DNA from: Ruminococcus sp. AF46-10NS
GTDB taxonomy: Bacteria > Bacillota > Clostridia > Lachnospirales > Lachnospiraceae
Direction: 5' to 3'
Assembly: GCF_003474435.1 (NCBI RefSeq)
Contig: NZ_QRNF01000024.1
Location: 1-55,615 of the forward strand
Length of the DNA stretch: 55,615 bases
Shown: piece after piece, positions 44,548 through 52,352 of the stretch
Layout: every line of letters starts with the position of its first letter
Position numbering within the stretch: position 1 is the stretch's first letter
Translations under genes and position numbers: made by a program
Notes under the pieces: generated by a model
What the model was told of the DNA's origin: nothing
What the model saw: only the letters and a program-made list of their open reading frames with translations
Database searches by the model: none

Positions 44548-44712
44548 TCAGTGGTGGGAGTCAATCCCCCAGAGTTTAAAAATAGTAAGAGAATCAAGAG
44601 GGTCATTTTTGGTGATTCCACCTTGAAGTTTTCTGGTAAGGTCAGTAGTTGTTGGATTGATCAGTGCAACAGTATAACGGATATCAAGAAGATATCCCCA
44701 AATTGCAGGCAT
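44548..44712 (-). mobile_element. IS110-family transposase fragment
   Basis: The minus strand encodes 54 residues with TVALINPTTTDLTRKLQGG and ITKNDPLDSLTIFKLW, matching the N-terminal DEDD region of IS110 transposases (NPxxTD followed by KNDxxDA). It has neither the start nor the C-terminal Ser domain. A palindromic GACTCCCACC...GGTGGGAGTC pair at 44507-44562 overlaps its 3' side. Apart from this remnant, 44467-44912 shows no gene. Confidence 0.6.
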
Positions 44713-44912
44713 ACTGTCAGAAGTGCTAGTGTAATTATTTGAGCATGCACGTATAATGTAGATAAGCGAAAAATTATTTCACAAAATTAAGTAAAAAAAG
44801 AGTTCGAGGAGTACATTAAAGAGGATAGGGTATGGGATTTATTTGATAAAAAAATCAGTGACATCTGCGGAGAAAAATGGGTTAGAGCATATTTGACAAG
44901 GGAGATGAGAGT

Positions 44913-45764
44913 ATGAAAAAATATTCAGTTGCTGTATGTGCTTGTGCGGTACTGTTTTCTGTTGGTATCCATGGTGGAGGTATGAGAGAAGTATCTGCCA
45001 AAGCGCCAGGGGCAGATGAGAATCTGGCAATTCTGCAGGACATTATCAGGGAAAATAAATGTCAGGCCGGAATGGCATTTCTGGGATATACCTATGAAGG
45101 TGCAGAGGAAGCAGAGATACTTGAATATACCAGACAGGGAGAAGTGGTAGCAGCGTATCCTTTTTTGCAGGATGGAACAGTGGTTGATGCAGGGGGATAT
45201 GAAATTTATGCCATTGTCCCGGGGGATGATTGCAGGATCAGCGTTTATCCGGCTCAGCCTACGGAAGAAGGGGAATATCTGGATGATCTGAATGCCCCAT
45301 ACTATACGGGGCAGGAAAATGAAATCATTATCCTGCGCTGCAATGTGAGTGAGATTCATTCCAATGTGATGGTTTCTGTACAGAAGCAGAATATGAGTGT
45401 GCAATATCATCCTATGGTGTCGTTAAAGGATGGACATCTTGCAGCAGAAACTCACTGCTATGATTTCTCCATATACTATAATGGGGATGAGTATGATCCG
45501 GGGGATGATTCGGAACTGGATATCAGGATTGCCAGAGAACAGCTTTCAGAAACAGATGAAGTCAGCTATTATCTTGGTATTGGTATGTCTCTGTGGTATA
45601 CAGGTACTGAGGAGTACATTGAAGGAAGAAATTGTCCGGTATTTGTTCTGGGAACGGATCATGAGGATCATTTTACAAAAGAACATTATTATGCAGTAGG
45701 AGACAATGTGGTTTATTATTATGATCCGTCAGGTGACGCATGGCTTTTGCTGGGGGCAGGATGA
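44913..45764 (+). CDS. Secreted protein, unknown
   Basis: A 283-residue protein with a clear signal peptide (KKYSVAVCACAVLFSVG, cleavage probably after VSA near residue 30). The mature part is acidic and rich in Tyr and Asp, without membrane segments or recognised domains; it looks beta-rich. GGGAGATGAGAG precedes the ATG. It opens a group of three envelope-type genes (this one, a zinc-ribbon membrane protein, a leucine-rich lipoprotein). I do not recognise the family. Confidence 0.65.
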   Translation: MKKYSVAVCACAVLFSVGIHGGGMREVSAKAPGADENLAILQDIIRENKCQAGMAFLGYTYEGAEEAEILEYTRQGEVVAAYPFLQDGTVVDAGGYEIYAIVPGDDCRISVYPAQPTEEGEYLDDLNAPYYTGQENEIIILRCNVSEIHSNVMVSVQKQNMSVQYHPMVSLKDGHLAAETHCYDFSIYYNGDEYDPGDDSELDIRIAREQLSETDEVSYYLGIGMSLWYTGTEEYIEGRNCPVFVLGTDHEDHFTKEHYYAVGDNVVYYYDPSGDAWLLLGAG

Positions 45765-45797
45765 CAGAAACTTTATCAATATATCATAGAATTTTGA

Positions 45798-46343
45798 GTG
45801 ATCAGAGAGGAAACAGACAGGAATGATTTCTTGACAGAAAAAAATAAAAAAGCAGGAGTGTTGGGAAAACTGAAGTGGGTTCTTTGTGGCTTCTGTATGC
45901 TTTTATCCCTGGGAGCCATTGGTGCATCGGAGAAGTATATTGGTGAAGGTCGCTGGGGAATGGCAGCAACAGAGATTCTGCTCTGTTTGTTGTTTCTGTA
46001 TCCGACTTTCCGGGAAATCCAGAAAGCAGTGAGGAAGAAAAATGCCAGGGAAATTGCCTGCTGGTTTGAATCTTATGCTCAGAATACGGTCTCATTTGAA
46101 AAACTTGAGCAGGAGCTGGGAAAAAGTGCAGTAAAAAAACTGGAAAAATTTATTGCCAGGGGATATATCCGGAATATCCAGATAGACAGAGAAGGAAATT
46201 ATATTATGATTACTGCACCAAACAGACGTGTAAATGAAAAGATTTATATTACAGTTACCTGTACTAGCTGCGGTGCAAAGAATCAGGTAATAAAAGGACG
46301 CCTGAGTAATTGCGAATATTGTGGACAGCGTCTTAACGCATGA
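45798..46343 (+). CDS. Membrane protein with C-terminal zinc ribbon
   Basis: A 181-residue protein with two membrane segments (about residues 24-43, LKWVLCGFCMLLSLGAIGAS, and 53-68), a cytoplasmic winged-helix-like stretch (KLEQELGKSAVKKLEKFIARGYI), and a C-terminal zinc ribbon (CTSCGAKNQVIKGRLSNCEYCG). The start is GTG at 45798 or a TTG at 45831 with a better-placed AGGAA. It sits between the secreted protein and the lipoprotein and may be co-transcribed. Function unknown. Confidence 0.65.
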   Translation: MIREETDRNDFLTEKNKKAGVLGKLKWVLCGFCMLLSLGAIGASEKYIGEGRWGMAATEILLCLLFLYPTFREIQKAVRKKNAREIACWFESYAQNTVSFEKLEQELGKSAVKKLEKFIARGYIRNIQIDREGNYIMITAPNRRVNEKIYITVTCTSCGAKNQVIKGRLSNCEYCGQRLNA

Positions 46344-46412
46344 TAAAAGCTCTGTGAGCGAAAAGAGGAAAAAGGTTATGTGAGTGAAGGAAGGATTCAG
46401 AAAGGAGAAGCT

Positions 46413-48131
46413 ATGAAAAGTTTAAAAAGAGTGCTGCTTCCGATTGTATTTTTGGGTGTTTGTCTTTTATGTGCATGTGGTGAGAAAAAGCCTGAAGAAG
46501 CAGCGCCCACAGCAACACCCACACCACTGCCGGAGTATAAAGAATATGATTATGCTGAGGGAAAATTTACGGTTACTCTTCCCTATGAAGCAGAAGAACC
46601 GACAAAAAAAGAGCAGTATCTGGAATTTACAGATCCAGACGGGAAATGGACAATGACACTTGCACCCATAACAGCCGGGCAGCTTTCAAATCGCATTACG
46701 GAGCTTGAATATGCACAGAACGCCCGTAAAGGAGGAGCAAAGCAGGTAAAAACAGAAGAAACCACTATCAGTGGTATGAATGCAATTGTATTCAGCTCTA
46801 ATCTGGATGAAGCTAAAAACGGACCGGATCAGACTGCAGTATATCTGGGAAGCGGAGAATATGCTGCAATTCTGAAATATAAGGATCATTATGTGGGAAA
46901 CTGGGATGGTCTGAAGATTGAAGTAAAAACAACAGAGCGTTTTGATGATATCTATACTGTGATGGAAGATAAGCTGATACAGACGATGCTGAAGGGAATA
47001 AAATTCCAGGAAGGAATTGAATATGAAGAGGTAACTGCCAAAGGAATTTCCGTGAAACTGCCAACCCGGTGGCAGGGCAGAGAATATGCAGAGTTTTTTG
47101 TGAATGGAAAGATTCACTGTGCTTATGAGGGTAACCTGAATATTCAGATCATTCACTTCCCGGATGCAAAGAAAAATGCAGAAACAAAGGCAGATGGAGA
47201 AATAAAAGAAACAGATGTGGGAGAAAGTCATTACTATGTGGCATGCCGCAGAGAGGAAGGGGACATTACCCTTTACAGGGATCTGACAGATCAGTATATT
47301 TTAAGCATACTGGTGAGTATTCCTGATTGTCCGGAAGAAGAACTCTGGAAATTCCTGGACAGGGAAGAGATGAAAACATTGCTGGAAAGTCTGGAGATTG
47401 ACCTGGAACAGCTTGAAGAGGAACAGCAGGATAATGGCGGCTATGAGAAAAATGACTATGAGGAGCTGAGTGGTTATACAGGAGAAGGAACGGAGCTTGT
47501 TCTGCCTTCCAGCATTGAAGACACGGTAATGAATGGTGTTGCTTCACTGGCATTTAAGGATAATACAAAGATTACTTCTGTTGAAGTTCCGGAGGGAATG
47601 CGCTATATTGACGTTTCAGCATTTGAGGGTTGCACCGGTTTGAAAAAAGTAACACTTCCGGATTCTCTGACCTGGATCGGAGGCTATGCTTTCTCAGGCT
47701 GTACCAGCCTGGAAACGGTAGTTTTCGGTAATCAGGCAGTAGAAATTGAAGGATCTGTATTCAGAGATTGTACAGCCCTGAGAGATGTGGAGCTGCCTGC
47801 CAGTGAAAACTATCTTTGGGATTCCGCTTTCTGTGGGGCAGGAGCCGGGGGATACATACATATAGGAGATGGTTCAACAGTAAAAGGCTGTTGCTTCATG
47901 GACACTGGATTTGAAGAGGCTGTCTTTGGAAAAGAATGTATTTTCGAAGGATTCGGAACCTTTTCCGGCTCAAAAATCAAAAAGATCACATTGGGAGAAG
48001 GAATAACGGAATTACCGTCAACATTTGCTTCTTTCTGTGATAATCTGGAACAGGTAGATATGCCGGAAAGTCTGACGAAAATACCGGATGACTGTTTTTC
48101 GGCAAGCCCAAAGATGGAAAAAGAACAGTAG
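46413..48131 (+). CDS. Lipoprotein with BspA-type leucine-rich repeats
   Basis: A 572-residue surface lipoprotein. The signal peptide ends in a lipobox (VCLLCACGEK, lipidated Cys after LCA or LLCA), followed by a Pro/Thr linker (TATPTPLP) to hold it off the membrane. The central part has two related domains with DGKWTMTLAP-type strands. From about residue 370, BspA/LRR_5 repeats begin (VEVPEGMRYIDVSAFEGC, VTLPDSLTWIGGYAFSGC, VDMPESLTKIPDDCF). These usually bind proteins or host surfaces. The start is ATG with AAAGGAG. The last repeat breaks off at SASPKMEKEQ, so the 3' end may be truncated. Confidence 0.82.
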   Translation: MKSLKRVLLPIVFLGVCLLCACGEKKPEEAAPTATPTPLPEYKEYDYAEGKFTVTLPYEAEEPTKKEQYLEFTDPDGKWTMTLAPITAGQLSNRITELEYAQNARKGGAKQVKTEETTISGMNAIVFSSNLDEAKNGPDQTAVYLGSGEYAAILKYKDHYVGNWDGLKIEVKTTERFDDIYTVMEDKLIQTMLKGIKFQEGIEYEEVTAKGISVKLPTRWQGREYAEFFVNGKIHCAYEGNLNIQIIHFPDAKKNAETKADGEIKETDVGESHYYVACRREEGDITLYRDLTDQYILSILVSIPDCPEEELWKFLDREEMKTLLESLEIDLEQLEEEQQDNGGYEKNDYEELSGYTGEGTELVLPSSIEDTVMNGVASLAFKDNTKITSVEVPEGMRYIDVSAFEGCTGLKKVTLPDSLTWIGGYAFSGCTSLETVVFGNQAVEIEGSVFRDCTALRDVELPASENYLWDSAFCGAGAGGYIHIGDGSTVKGCCFMDTGFEEAVFGKECIFEGFGTFSGSKIKKITLGEGITELPSTFASFCDNLEQVDMPESLTKIPDDCFSASPKMEKEQ

Positions 48132-48157
48132 ATCTGTCAGATGTGCTCAATCAAAAA

Positions 48158-48212
48158 GGAGTTGTCGCAAAATCATCAAAAATTGAAATGATGATTGAGC
48201 GGCAGCTCTTTT
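48158..48212 (+). terminator. Terminator after the lipoprotein gene
   Basis: GAGTTGTCGCAAAATCATC pairs with GATGATTGAGCGGCAGCTC (a few G-T pairs), followed by TTTTTT. It is a strong rho-independent structure. Confidence 0.8.
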
Positions 48213-48218
48213 TTAAGT

Positions 48219-48578
48219 GATGCTGTAATTGCTATCCTGAAAACACTGCCTATGCCACAGATTATGATGTTGTTTTTGTGCCTTGTATGTTTTGTATATC
48301 TGGCAACAACGATTGACTCATGTGCATACGTTCTGGCAAGTGTAACAACAGATAACTTGGCACCGACGTAAGACCCTGCAAGAGCAAACAGAATTTTCTG
48401 GGCTGTTTTGTTCAGCGTTTTAGCTGTGGCAATCATGATAGTCGGCGGACTTGAGTCTGTAAAAATAATGTCAGTAGTGACGGGATTACTTTTGATTCTG
48501 GTTTTGGTTCTCCTGATGATATCAGTAAAGAAAAGATTGGAAGAACATATTTCTAAAAGTGAAAAACGGAGGGAATAA
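48219..48578 (+). pseudogene. BCCT-family transporter, C-terminal remnant
   Basis: The frame reads the last part of a betaine/carnitine/choline transporter: FVYLATTIDSCAYVLASVTT (the conserved TxDSxAxxLA helix), an in-frame TAA at 48369-48371, then DPARANRIFWAVLFSVLAVA, VTGLLLILVLVLLMISV and a charged end. The first 350-400 residues are absent, cut right after the terminator upstream. It ends three bases before the serine dehydratase start, so the transporter and the enzyme were once an operon. Confidence 0.75.
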
Positions 48579-48580
48579 GT

Positions 48581-49285
48581 ATGGAAACATATTATAGCAG
48601 TATTTTTAATGAAGTTTTTGGACCTGTAATGGTTGGAACATCCAGTTCTCATACTGCAGGACCTTATCGCATTGGTGCTATGGCAAGAATGTTATTAAAA
48701 GATCCTGTTAAAAAAGGACGAATTTCCTTTGATCCTAACAGTTCATATGCATCATATTACAAACTGCAGTGGTCTGACAGAGGATTTGTTGCAGGTCTGC
48801 TTGGACTGGCAATTGACAGCGAAGATATGACAGATTCTTTAAAGATTGCAGAAGAAAAAGGTGTTGCAATAGATTTTGTTATTGAAGAAAAAGATAACAA
48901 AGAACCAAACTATGCATATCTTGATCTTGAAAGTGAAAACGGATTTAAATTAAAACTTGGTACAACATCTATCGGTGGCGGGGCAATTGAAATCATCGAA
49001 ATTGATGGATATCCAATCTGCATTCGTGGAGATTTTAATACATTATTCCTTTATGTAAATGATAAGGTTGATGAAGTCAAAAAATCTGCAGAGCAGATCA
49101 TTGGTGGACAGTGTACAGTCAAAGAACTTAAAAAAGATGCCGGGTGTTTGCTGTGTATCGAAACAAGAGAATTTTTGAAGGAAGATAAACGGGCTGCTTT
49201 GGAACAGATTGAGAATGTAGTTAAAGTAAGATACACAGAACATGTTTTGCCTGTACTGTCTCAGTTTGTATATGAGGGTATTCCA
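48581..49285 (+). pseudogene. sdaAB: L-serine dehydratase beta subunit, 3'-truncated
   Basis: The first 235 codons are an iron-sulfur L-serine ammonia-lyase beta domain, which with the alpha part turns serine into pyruvate and ammonia. FGPVMVGTSSSHTAGPYRIG at the start is diagnostic, followed by GTTSIGGGAIEI and an ACT-like region (TVKELKKDAGCLLCIETREF). At 49285 (YEGIPF) the homology ends abruptly at the edge of the 111-bp repeat. The frame runs on for 54 meaningless codons to 49450, which are the reverse complement of the membrane-protein gene. The alpha part is not in the window. Confidence 0.8.
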
Positions 49286-49396
49286 TTTAGTAGATACTGG
49301 TTGGGAAGATGTCTGCTCATGGGCAGAGGCATAATATGCAATGATTATGGAGATAACAATTATGACTGCCAGTATGGAAAGCCAGAAATAATCTAT
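49286..49396. repeat. 111-bp direct repeat, right copy
   Basis: Matches 19488-19598 at 110 of 111 positions in the same orientation. The distance between copies is 29.8 kb. See the left copy for what lies on either side. Confidence 0.85.
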
Positions 49397-49429
49397 TCGG
49401 ATTTGATAATATCGCTTTTCTTTCTTCAT
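49286..49429 (-). pseudogene. Membrane-anchored protein, 5' part (3' part is at 19161-19598)
   Basis: Forty-eight codons from ATG at 49429: a basic start (KKEKRYYQIRIDYF), a membrane helix (WLSILAVIIVISIIIAYY) and the linker ending QPVSTK. Exactly at that Lys codon the sequence changes to serine dehydratase DNA. The continuation (HRADIDVTFDDL...) is found at 19487 and downstream on the minus strand. A GGGGAG sequence precedes the start. Confidence 0.65.
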
Positions 49430-49465
49430 ATTTTTGATGCTCTCCCCTAATAATAAAATATAGTG

Positions 49466-49548
49466 TACTTAAAACAAGTTCATTTAAACCATTTTACCAT
49501 GTTTTGTACTTAAAATGTACTTGTATTATGAACTTATTTTGTACTTAT
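49466..49548. promoter_or_regulatory. Four TGTACTT operator-like repeats
   Basis: TGTACTT occurs at 49466, 49507, 49518 and 49542, each followed by A/T-rich sequence, directly upstream of the ribbon-helix-helix gene. Closely spaced direct repeats of this size are the usual operators of Arc/MetJ-type proteins, so autoregulation is likely. Confidence 0.55.
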
Positions 49549-49567
49549 CAAATGGAGAGGAAGCCAT

Positions 49568-49732
49568 ATGGAAAAAGATAAACATCTTGGTCTTCGGATT
49601 GATTCTGAGACGCACGGAAAACTGAAAAGTCTTGCTGAATTTGAGGGGCGTTCTATCAATGGAGAAGTGTTGTATCTGATTCGTCAGGCGATTGCTCAAC
49701 ATGAGAAAGATCACGGCATATTAAATAAATAG
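49568..49732 (+). CDS. Arc-type ribbon-helix-helix protein (54 aa)
   Basis: A 54-residue DNA-binding protein: LGLRIDSETHGKLKSLAEFE is the beta-strand and first helix, GRSINGEVLYLIRQAIAQHE the second helix, as in Arc-like repressors and antitoxins. GGAGAGG lies before the ATG. No toxin gene is adjacent downstream, so it is likely an element regulator rather than an antitoxin. It belongs to the conjugative-element remains. Confidence 0.75.
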   Translation: MEKDKHLGLRIDSETHGKLKSLAEFEGRSINGEVLYLIRQAIAQHEKDHGILNK

Positions 49733-50144
49733 GAAGATCATACATCGGGCTGGTGAGTTCCGGTGTATTTTTATGCCAATTTAAAAAGTATCAAATGATG
49801 ATACTTTTATAGGAATCAGTGATACTTTACGGCAGGTATTTGAGATACCCCTGATACTTTGAACTGTTATACTGATTATGCTGGAAATAAAAGAACAGCA
49901 GGAAAACTTCATATGATTATTAGAAAAGCTCTTTCGGGTTAGCACCCCGGAGGGGCTTTTTTTGTTGTCCTGAAATTTTGATTTCCGGCCAATAAGCCAC
50001 AGATCTGCCTGATCTGGTGTCCTGAAAGGAAATCAGTACGCATGATCAGAGGCATCAGAAGGAGCCGGTCCCCTCCGCTCTTGAATTTGGAACACGAAAC
50101 AGATTTCAAATTCAGGAGGAACGGACGATGTATGTAGAGCATCC
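49733..50144. other. Non-coding stretch with hairpins and TGATACTTT repeats
   Basis: No gene seen. TGATACTTT occurs at 49799, 49820 and 49852, with the complement AAAGTATCA at 49785 and an extra inverted pair GGTAT/ATACC near 49834-49849. A terminator-like AGCACCCCGGAGGGGCTTTTTTT lies at 49941-49963. The repeats may be binding sites for a replication or transfer regulator of the old conjugative element. Confidence 0.45.
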
Positions 50145-50303
50145 TATGTAACCAACAGTGGTGAGGGTGAAGGACTTTTGTTCTATGGAAGCACTATCAT
50201 TCCGTTCAAGGATAAGTTCGATAAGACATTGAAGCTTTACTCACTCATGACTACTAAGCCGGAGGAGGTTGAAGCCAGAAAGCAGAAGGAAATGGAAGAA
50301 TAA
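50145..50303 (+). pseudogene. VirB4-type conjugation ATPase, C-terminal remnant
   Basis: Fifty-two codons read YVTNSGEGEGLLFYGSTIIP, then FKDKFDKTLKLYSLMTTKPEEV and a charged end. This fits the C-terminal end of the VirB4/TraE-like ATPase of Tn1549-type elements as I remember it. The rest of the gene and the transfer operon are missing. It proves that a conjugative element once occupied this site. Confidence 0.6.
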
Positions 50304-50358
50304 TTGTGAAAAGAGTGTGTGAATTATTGACTAGAGCCTCTCCTGATGGTATATTTAG

Positions 50359-50375
50359 ATTACCCAACGGGTAAT
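50359..50375. promoter_or_regulatory. Palindromic operator of the higBA operon
   Basis: ATTACCCAACGGGTAAT, a perfect inverted repeat with a 3-bp spacer, lies just before the ribosome binding site of the toxin gene. Toxin-antitoxin operons are normally repressed by their antitoxin at such sites, and the HigA-like protein has the required helix-turn-helix. Confidence 0.6.
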
Positions 50376-50393
50376 TTGAAAAGGAGGGCAAAC

Positions 50394-50753
50394 GTGCAGC
50401 TACTATACAATAACAGCAAAGTTCAGAAACAATGTACCGATTTAAAAACTGCAAAAAAATTGTTTGGCGGGAATGCTGCATTAGCAACCAGCCTATTTGC
50501 CCGAATAAATGCTATGCAGCAGGCGAGTGTAATTAAGGATATAGTAATGATGCCGACGTTTCATTTTCATAAGTTGAGTGGCAATATGGATGGATTTTTT
50601 GCTATAGATGTAAAAACGAGAAGAGATCCATGGCGTATTATTATTCAGCCATTAGATGAGAATGAAGAACCTTATGATCCTTGTAATATTGATGAAATTG
50701 CTGGTGTGGTTAGAATTGTTGAAGTAAAGGAGGTAAGTAAGCATTATGAGTAA
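50394..50753 (+). CDS. higB: HigB-type toxin (RelE/ParE superfamily)
   Basis: A 119-residue protein like plasmid-maintenance killer HigB: LYNNSKVQKQCTDLKTAKKLFG at the N-terminus, LATSLFARINAMQQA, MMPTFHFHKLSGNMDGFFAI and DVKTRRDPWRIIIQP, the strand that carries catalytic Arg in RelE-type mRNA nucleases. The start is GTG with AAAGGAGG upstream. It overlaps the antitoxin gene by eight bases. The toxin-first order is typical for higBA. Confidence 0.82.
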   Translation: MQLLYNNSKVQKQCTDLKTAKKLFGGNAALATSLFARINAMQQASVIKDIVMMPTFHFHKLSGNMDGFFAIDVKTRRDPWRIIIQPLDENEEPYDPCNIDEIAGVVRIVEVKEVSKHYE

Positions 50754-51825
50754 TTATATTGAATATAATGATAAGATTGCTTTTCATCCTGGATACTATA
50801 TCAAAGAAATCATTGAAGAAAGTGGACTTTCTCAGAAAGATTTTGCAAAACGATTAGATACTACGCCAAAGAATTTAAGTATTCTGGTACGTGGGGAGCA
50901 AAGCTTATCAATCGATATAGCCATGAAATTATCTCGAATGTTAGGGACTAGTGTTGACTACTGGCTGAATCTTCAGAAGAGCTATGACGCTTTGATTGCT
51001 GAGTTTGAATCATCCAAGGAATTAGAGCAGGAAAGAAGAATTTTCAAGTACTTTCAGTACACATATTTCAGAGAGAATTTTGGATTGCCTGATCTTCCGA
51101 GAAAAACAAATGAGCAGATTAAGTGCCTACGTGAATTTTTAAATGTTGCATCATTATCTGTTTTTACAAAGCAAAATATGGCAGTTAGTTTCCGAAGTGC
51201 ATCTGAGGATATGAAAGAGGCTAATACTGCCAGAGCAAATGCAATGGTTCAGATCGCAATTAATCAGGCACTGAAGATAGAAGCACCTAAGTTTGACAAA
51301 AAGAAGTTTGAAAAAGCTGTTGATTATGCATTGACATTAACAACACAGCATGGTGATTTTTATCCACTGATTAGGAAGGCCTTTGAAGATGCGGGAGTAA
51401 TATTCGTAATACTTCCAAATCTTCCGGGTTCAGGAATAAATGGTGCAACCAAGAAGATTGGGCAGAATGTAATGCTGATGGTGAATGACAGACATTTCTA
51501 TTCAGATACATTTTGGTTTACTCTGTTCCATGAGATTGGCCATATTATTAATGGTGATTATGGAATTACGTTTGAAAATGAGCACGCTGGACAGGAGGAT
51601 GCAGCAGATAAATATGCGGAAGACAAATTGATCCCTCCGGGAGAATATGAGGCTTTCGTTAGAATGAATGAGTTTAGCGAAAATGCTATCCGCAGATTTG
51701 CTGAAAGAATTGACAGAGATCCGGGTATTGTCCTTGGCCGCTTGCAAAATGATCAGATTGTTCCATTTACAAATGTTGCACTGTCAAAAGCATTAAAACA
51801 CAAATACAAAGTAATAACATCATAA
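50746..51825 (+). CDS. higA: HigA-like antitoxin fused to ImmA/IrrE metallopeptidase
   Basis: A 359-residue fusion. Residues about 10-80 are an XRE helix-turn-helix of HigA type (HPGYYIKEIIEESGLSQKDF, then SLSIDIAMKLSRMLGTSVDYW). Residues about 190-330 are an M78 (ImmA/IrrE) peptidase with the zinc motif FWFTLFHEIGHIING (HExxH). ImmA-type enzymes cleave repressors, so the fusion may combine antitoxin, operator binding and regulated proteolysis. It is coupled to higB by overlap. Both partners are intact, unlike most of the element around them. Confidence 0.85.
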   Translation: MSNYIEYNDKIAFHPGYYIKEIIEESGLSQKDFAKRLDTTPKNLSILVRGEQSLSIDIAMKLSRMLGTSVDYWLNLQKSYDALIAEFESSKELEQERRIFKYFQYTYFRENFGLPDLPRKTNEQIKCLREFLNVASLSVFTKQNMAVSFRSASEDMKEANTARANAMVQIAINQALKIEAPKFDKKKFEKAVDYALTLTTQHGDFYPLIRKAFEDAGVIFVILPNLPGSGINGATKKIGQNVMLMVNDRHFYSDTFWFTLFHEIGHIINGDYGITFENEHAGQEDAADKYAEDKLIPPGEYEAFVRMNEFSENAIRRFAERIDRDPGIVLGRLQNDQIVPFTNVALSKALKHKYKVITS

Positions 51826-51841
51826 AGAAGTATATAACTTG

Positions 51842-51883
51842 AGGTCGTCTACCGTTATCCACGATAGATGGCCTTATTTTTTT
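51842..51883 (+). terminator. Terminator of higBA
   Basis: AGGTCGTCTA pairs with TAGATGGCCT around a short loop, followed by TATTTTTTTAT. Confidence 0.75.
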
Positions 51884-51914
51884 ATCCATTTGGGGAGAAA
51901 GAAGGTGAAAGCGA

Positions 51915-52178
51915 TTGGAGGAATTTAAGGCGAAAAGACATGCGGTCAAAAAGATGACCCGAAAGGGACTTGTGGAAACAGATTCCAGAGAAGGGATAGT
52001 GAAGGAAACTGCGGAAGCAAAGTCCGATGGAAGGTGCATCAATGAGGCTGATTTTGTGTGCACCATCATTTGGTACCGCACGCAGTACATGAATTATATT
52101 ATCCTGGGAATCGCTGAATTCATGTTAGTAGGCGTATTGGCTGCAGGAGCATTGTCCTGGCATTGGAGTCAGAAGTGA
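51915..52178 (+). CDS. Small membrane protein of the conjugative element
   Basis: An 87-residue protein with a basic N-terminal half (EEFKAKRHAVKKMTRKGLVE) and one membrane helix near the C-terminus (YIILGIAEFMLVGVLAAGAL). The start is TTG; the upstream sequence (GAAAGAAGGTG) is a modest ribosome binding site. I cannot name the family; proteins of this build lie in accessory parts of Tn1549-type elements. Confidence 0.5.
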   Translation: MEEFKAKRHAVKKMTRKGLVETDSREGIVKETAEAKSDGRCINEADFVCTIIWYRTQYMNYIILGIAEFMLVGVLAAGALSWHWSQK

Positions 52179-52217
52179 GAAACTGCGTTGGAAGATTTAT
52201 TATTGGAGGATGAGACG

Positions 52218-52352
52218 ATGGAAGAATTATATAAGGTGATGGATGATCTGCTGGATCTAGAATTTTATATAAAAGTAGGGATGGATATTATGAAGGAACT
52301 GGAAGAACTTTATGCGTCAGATTCAGAAAAAGAGGATACCTGCAATCTATGA
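52218..52352 (+). CDS. Small acidic protein (44 aa)
   Basis: Forty-four codons with GGAGGATGAGACG before the ATG and a four-base overlap (ATGA) with the next gene, which supports real translation. The product (MEELYKVMDDLLDLEFYIKV, then GMDIMKELEELYA) is a strongly acidic helix without Cys. No family recognised. Confidence 0.6.
   Translation: MEELYKVMDDLLDLEFYIKVGMDIMKELEELYASDSEKEDTCNL

Noticed and set aside
44527..44742. Plus-strand 71-codon frame as a gene
   Set aside because: It has no ribosome binding site, and the opposite strand carries recognisable IS110 transposase sequence.
19488..49396. Explaining the 111-bp repeat as an ordinary insertion-sequence target duplication
   Set aside because: Target duplications are normally 2-14 bp; 111 bp is far too long. 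Homologous or assembly-based explanations fit better.
49286..49450. The last 54 codons of the sdaAB frame as a genuine C-terminal extension
   Set aside because: They are the antisense of the membrane-protein gene and the 111-bp repeat; the same antisense frame also exists at 19485-19679.
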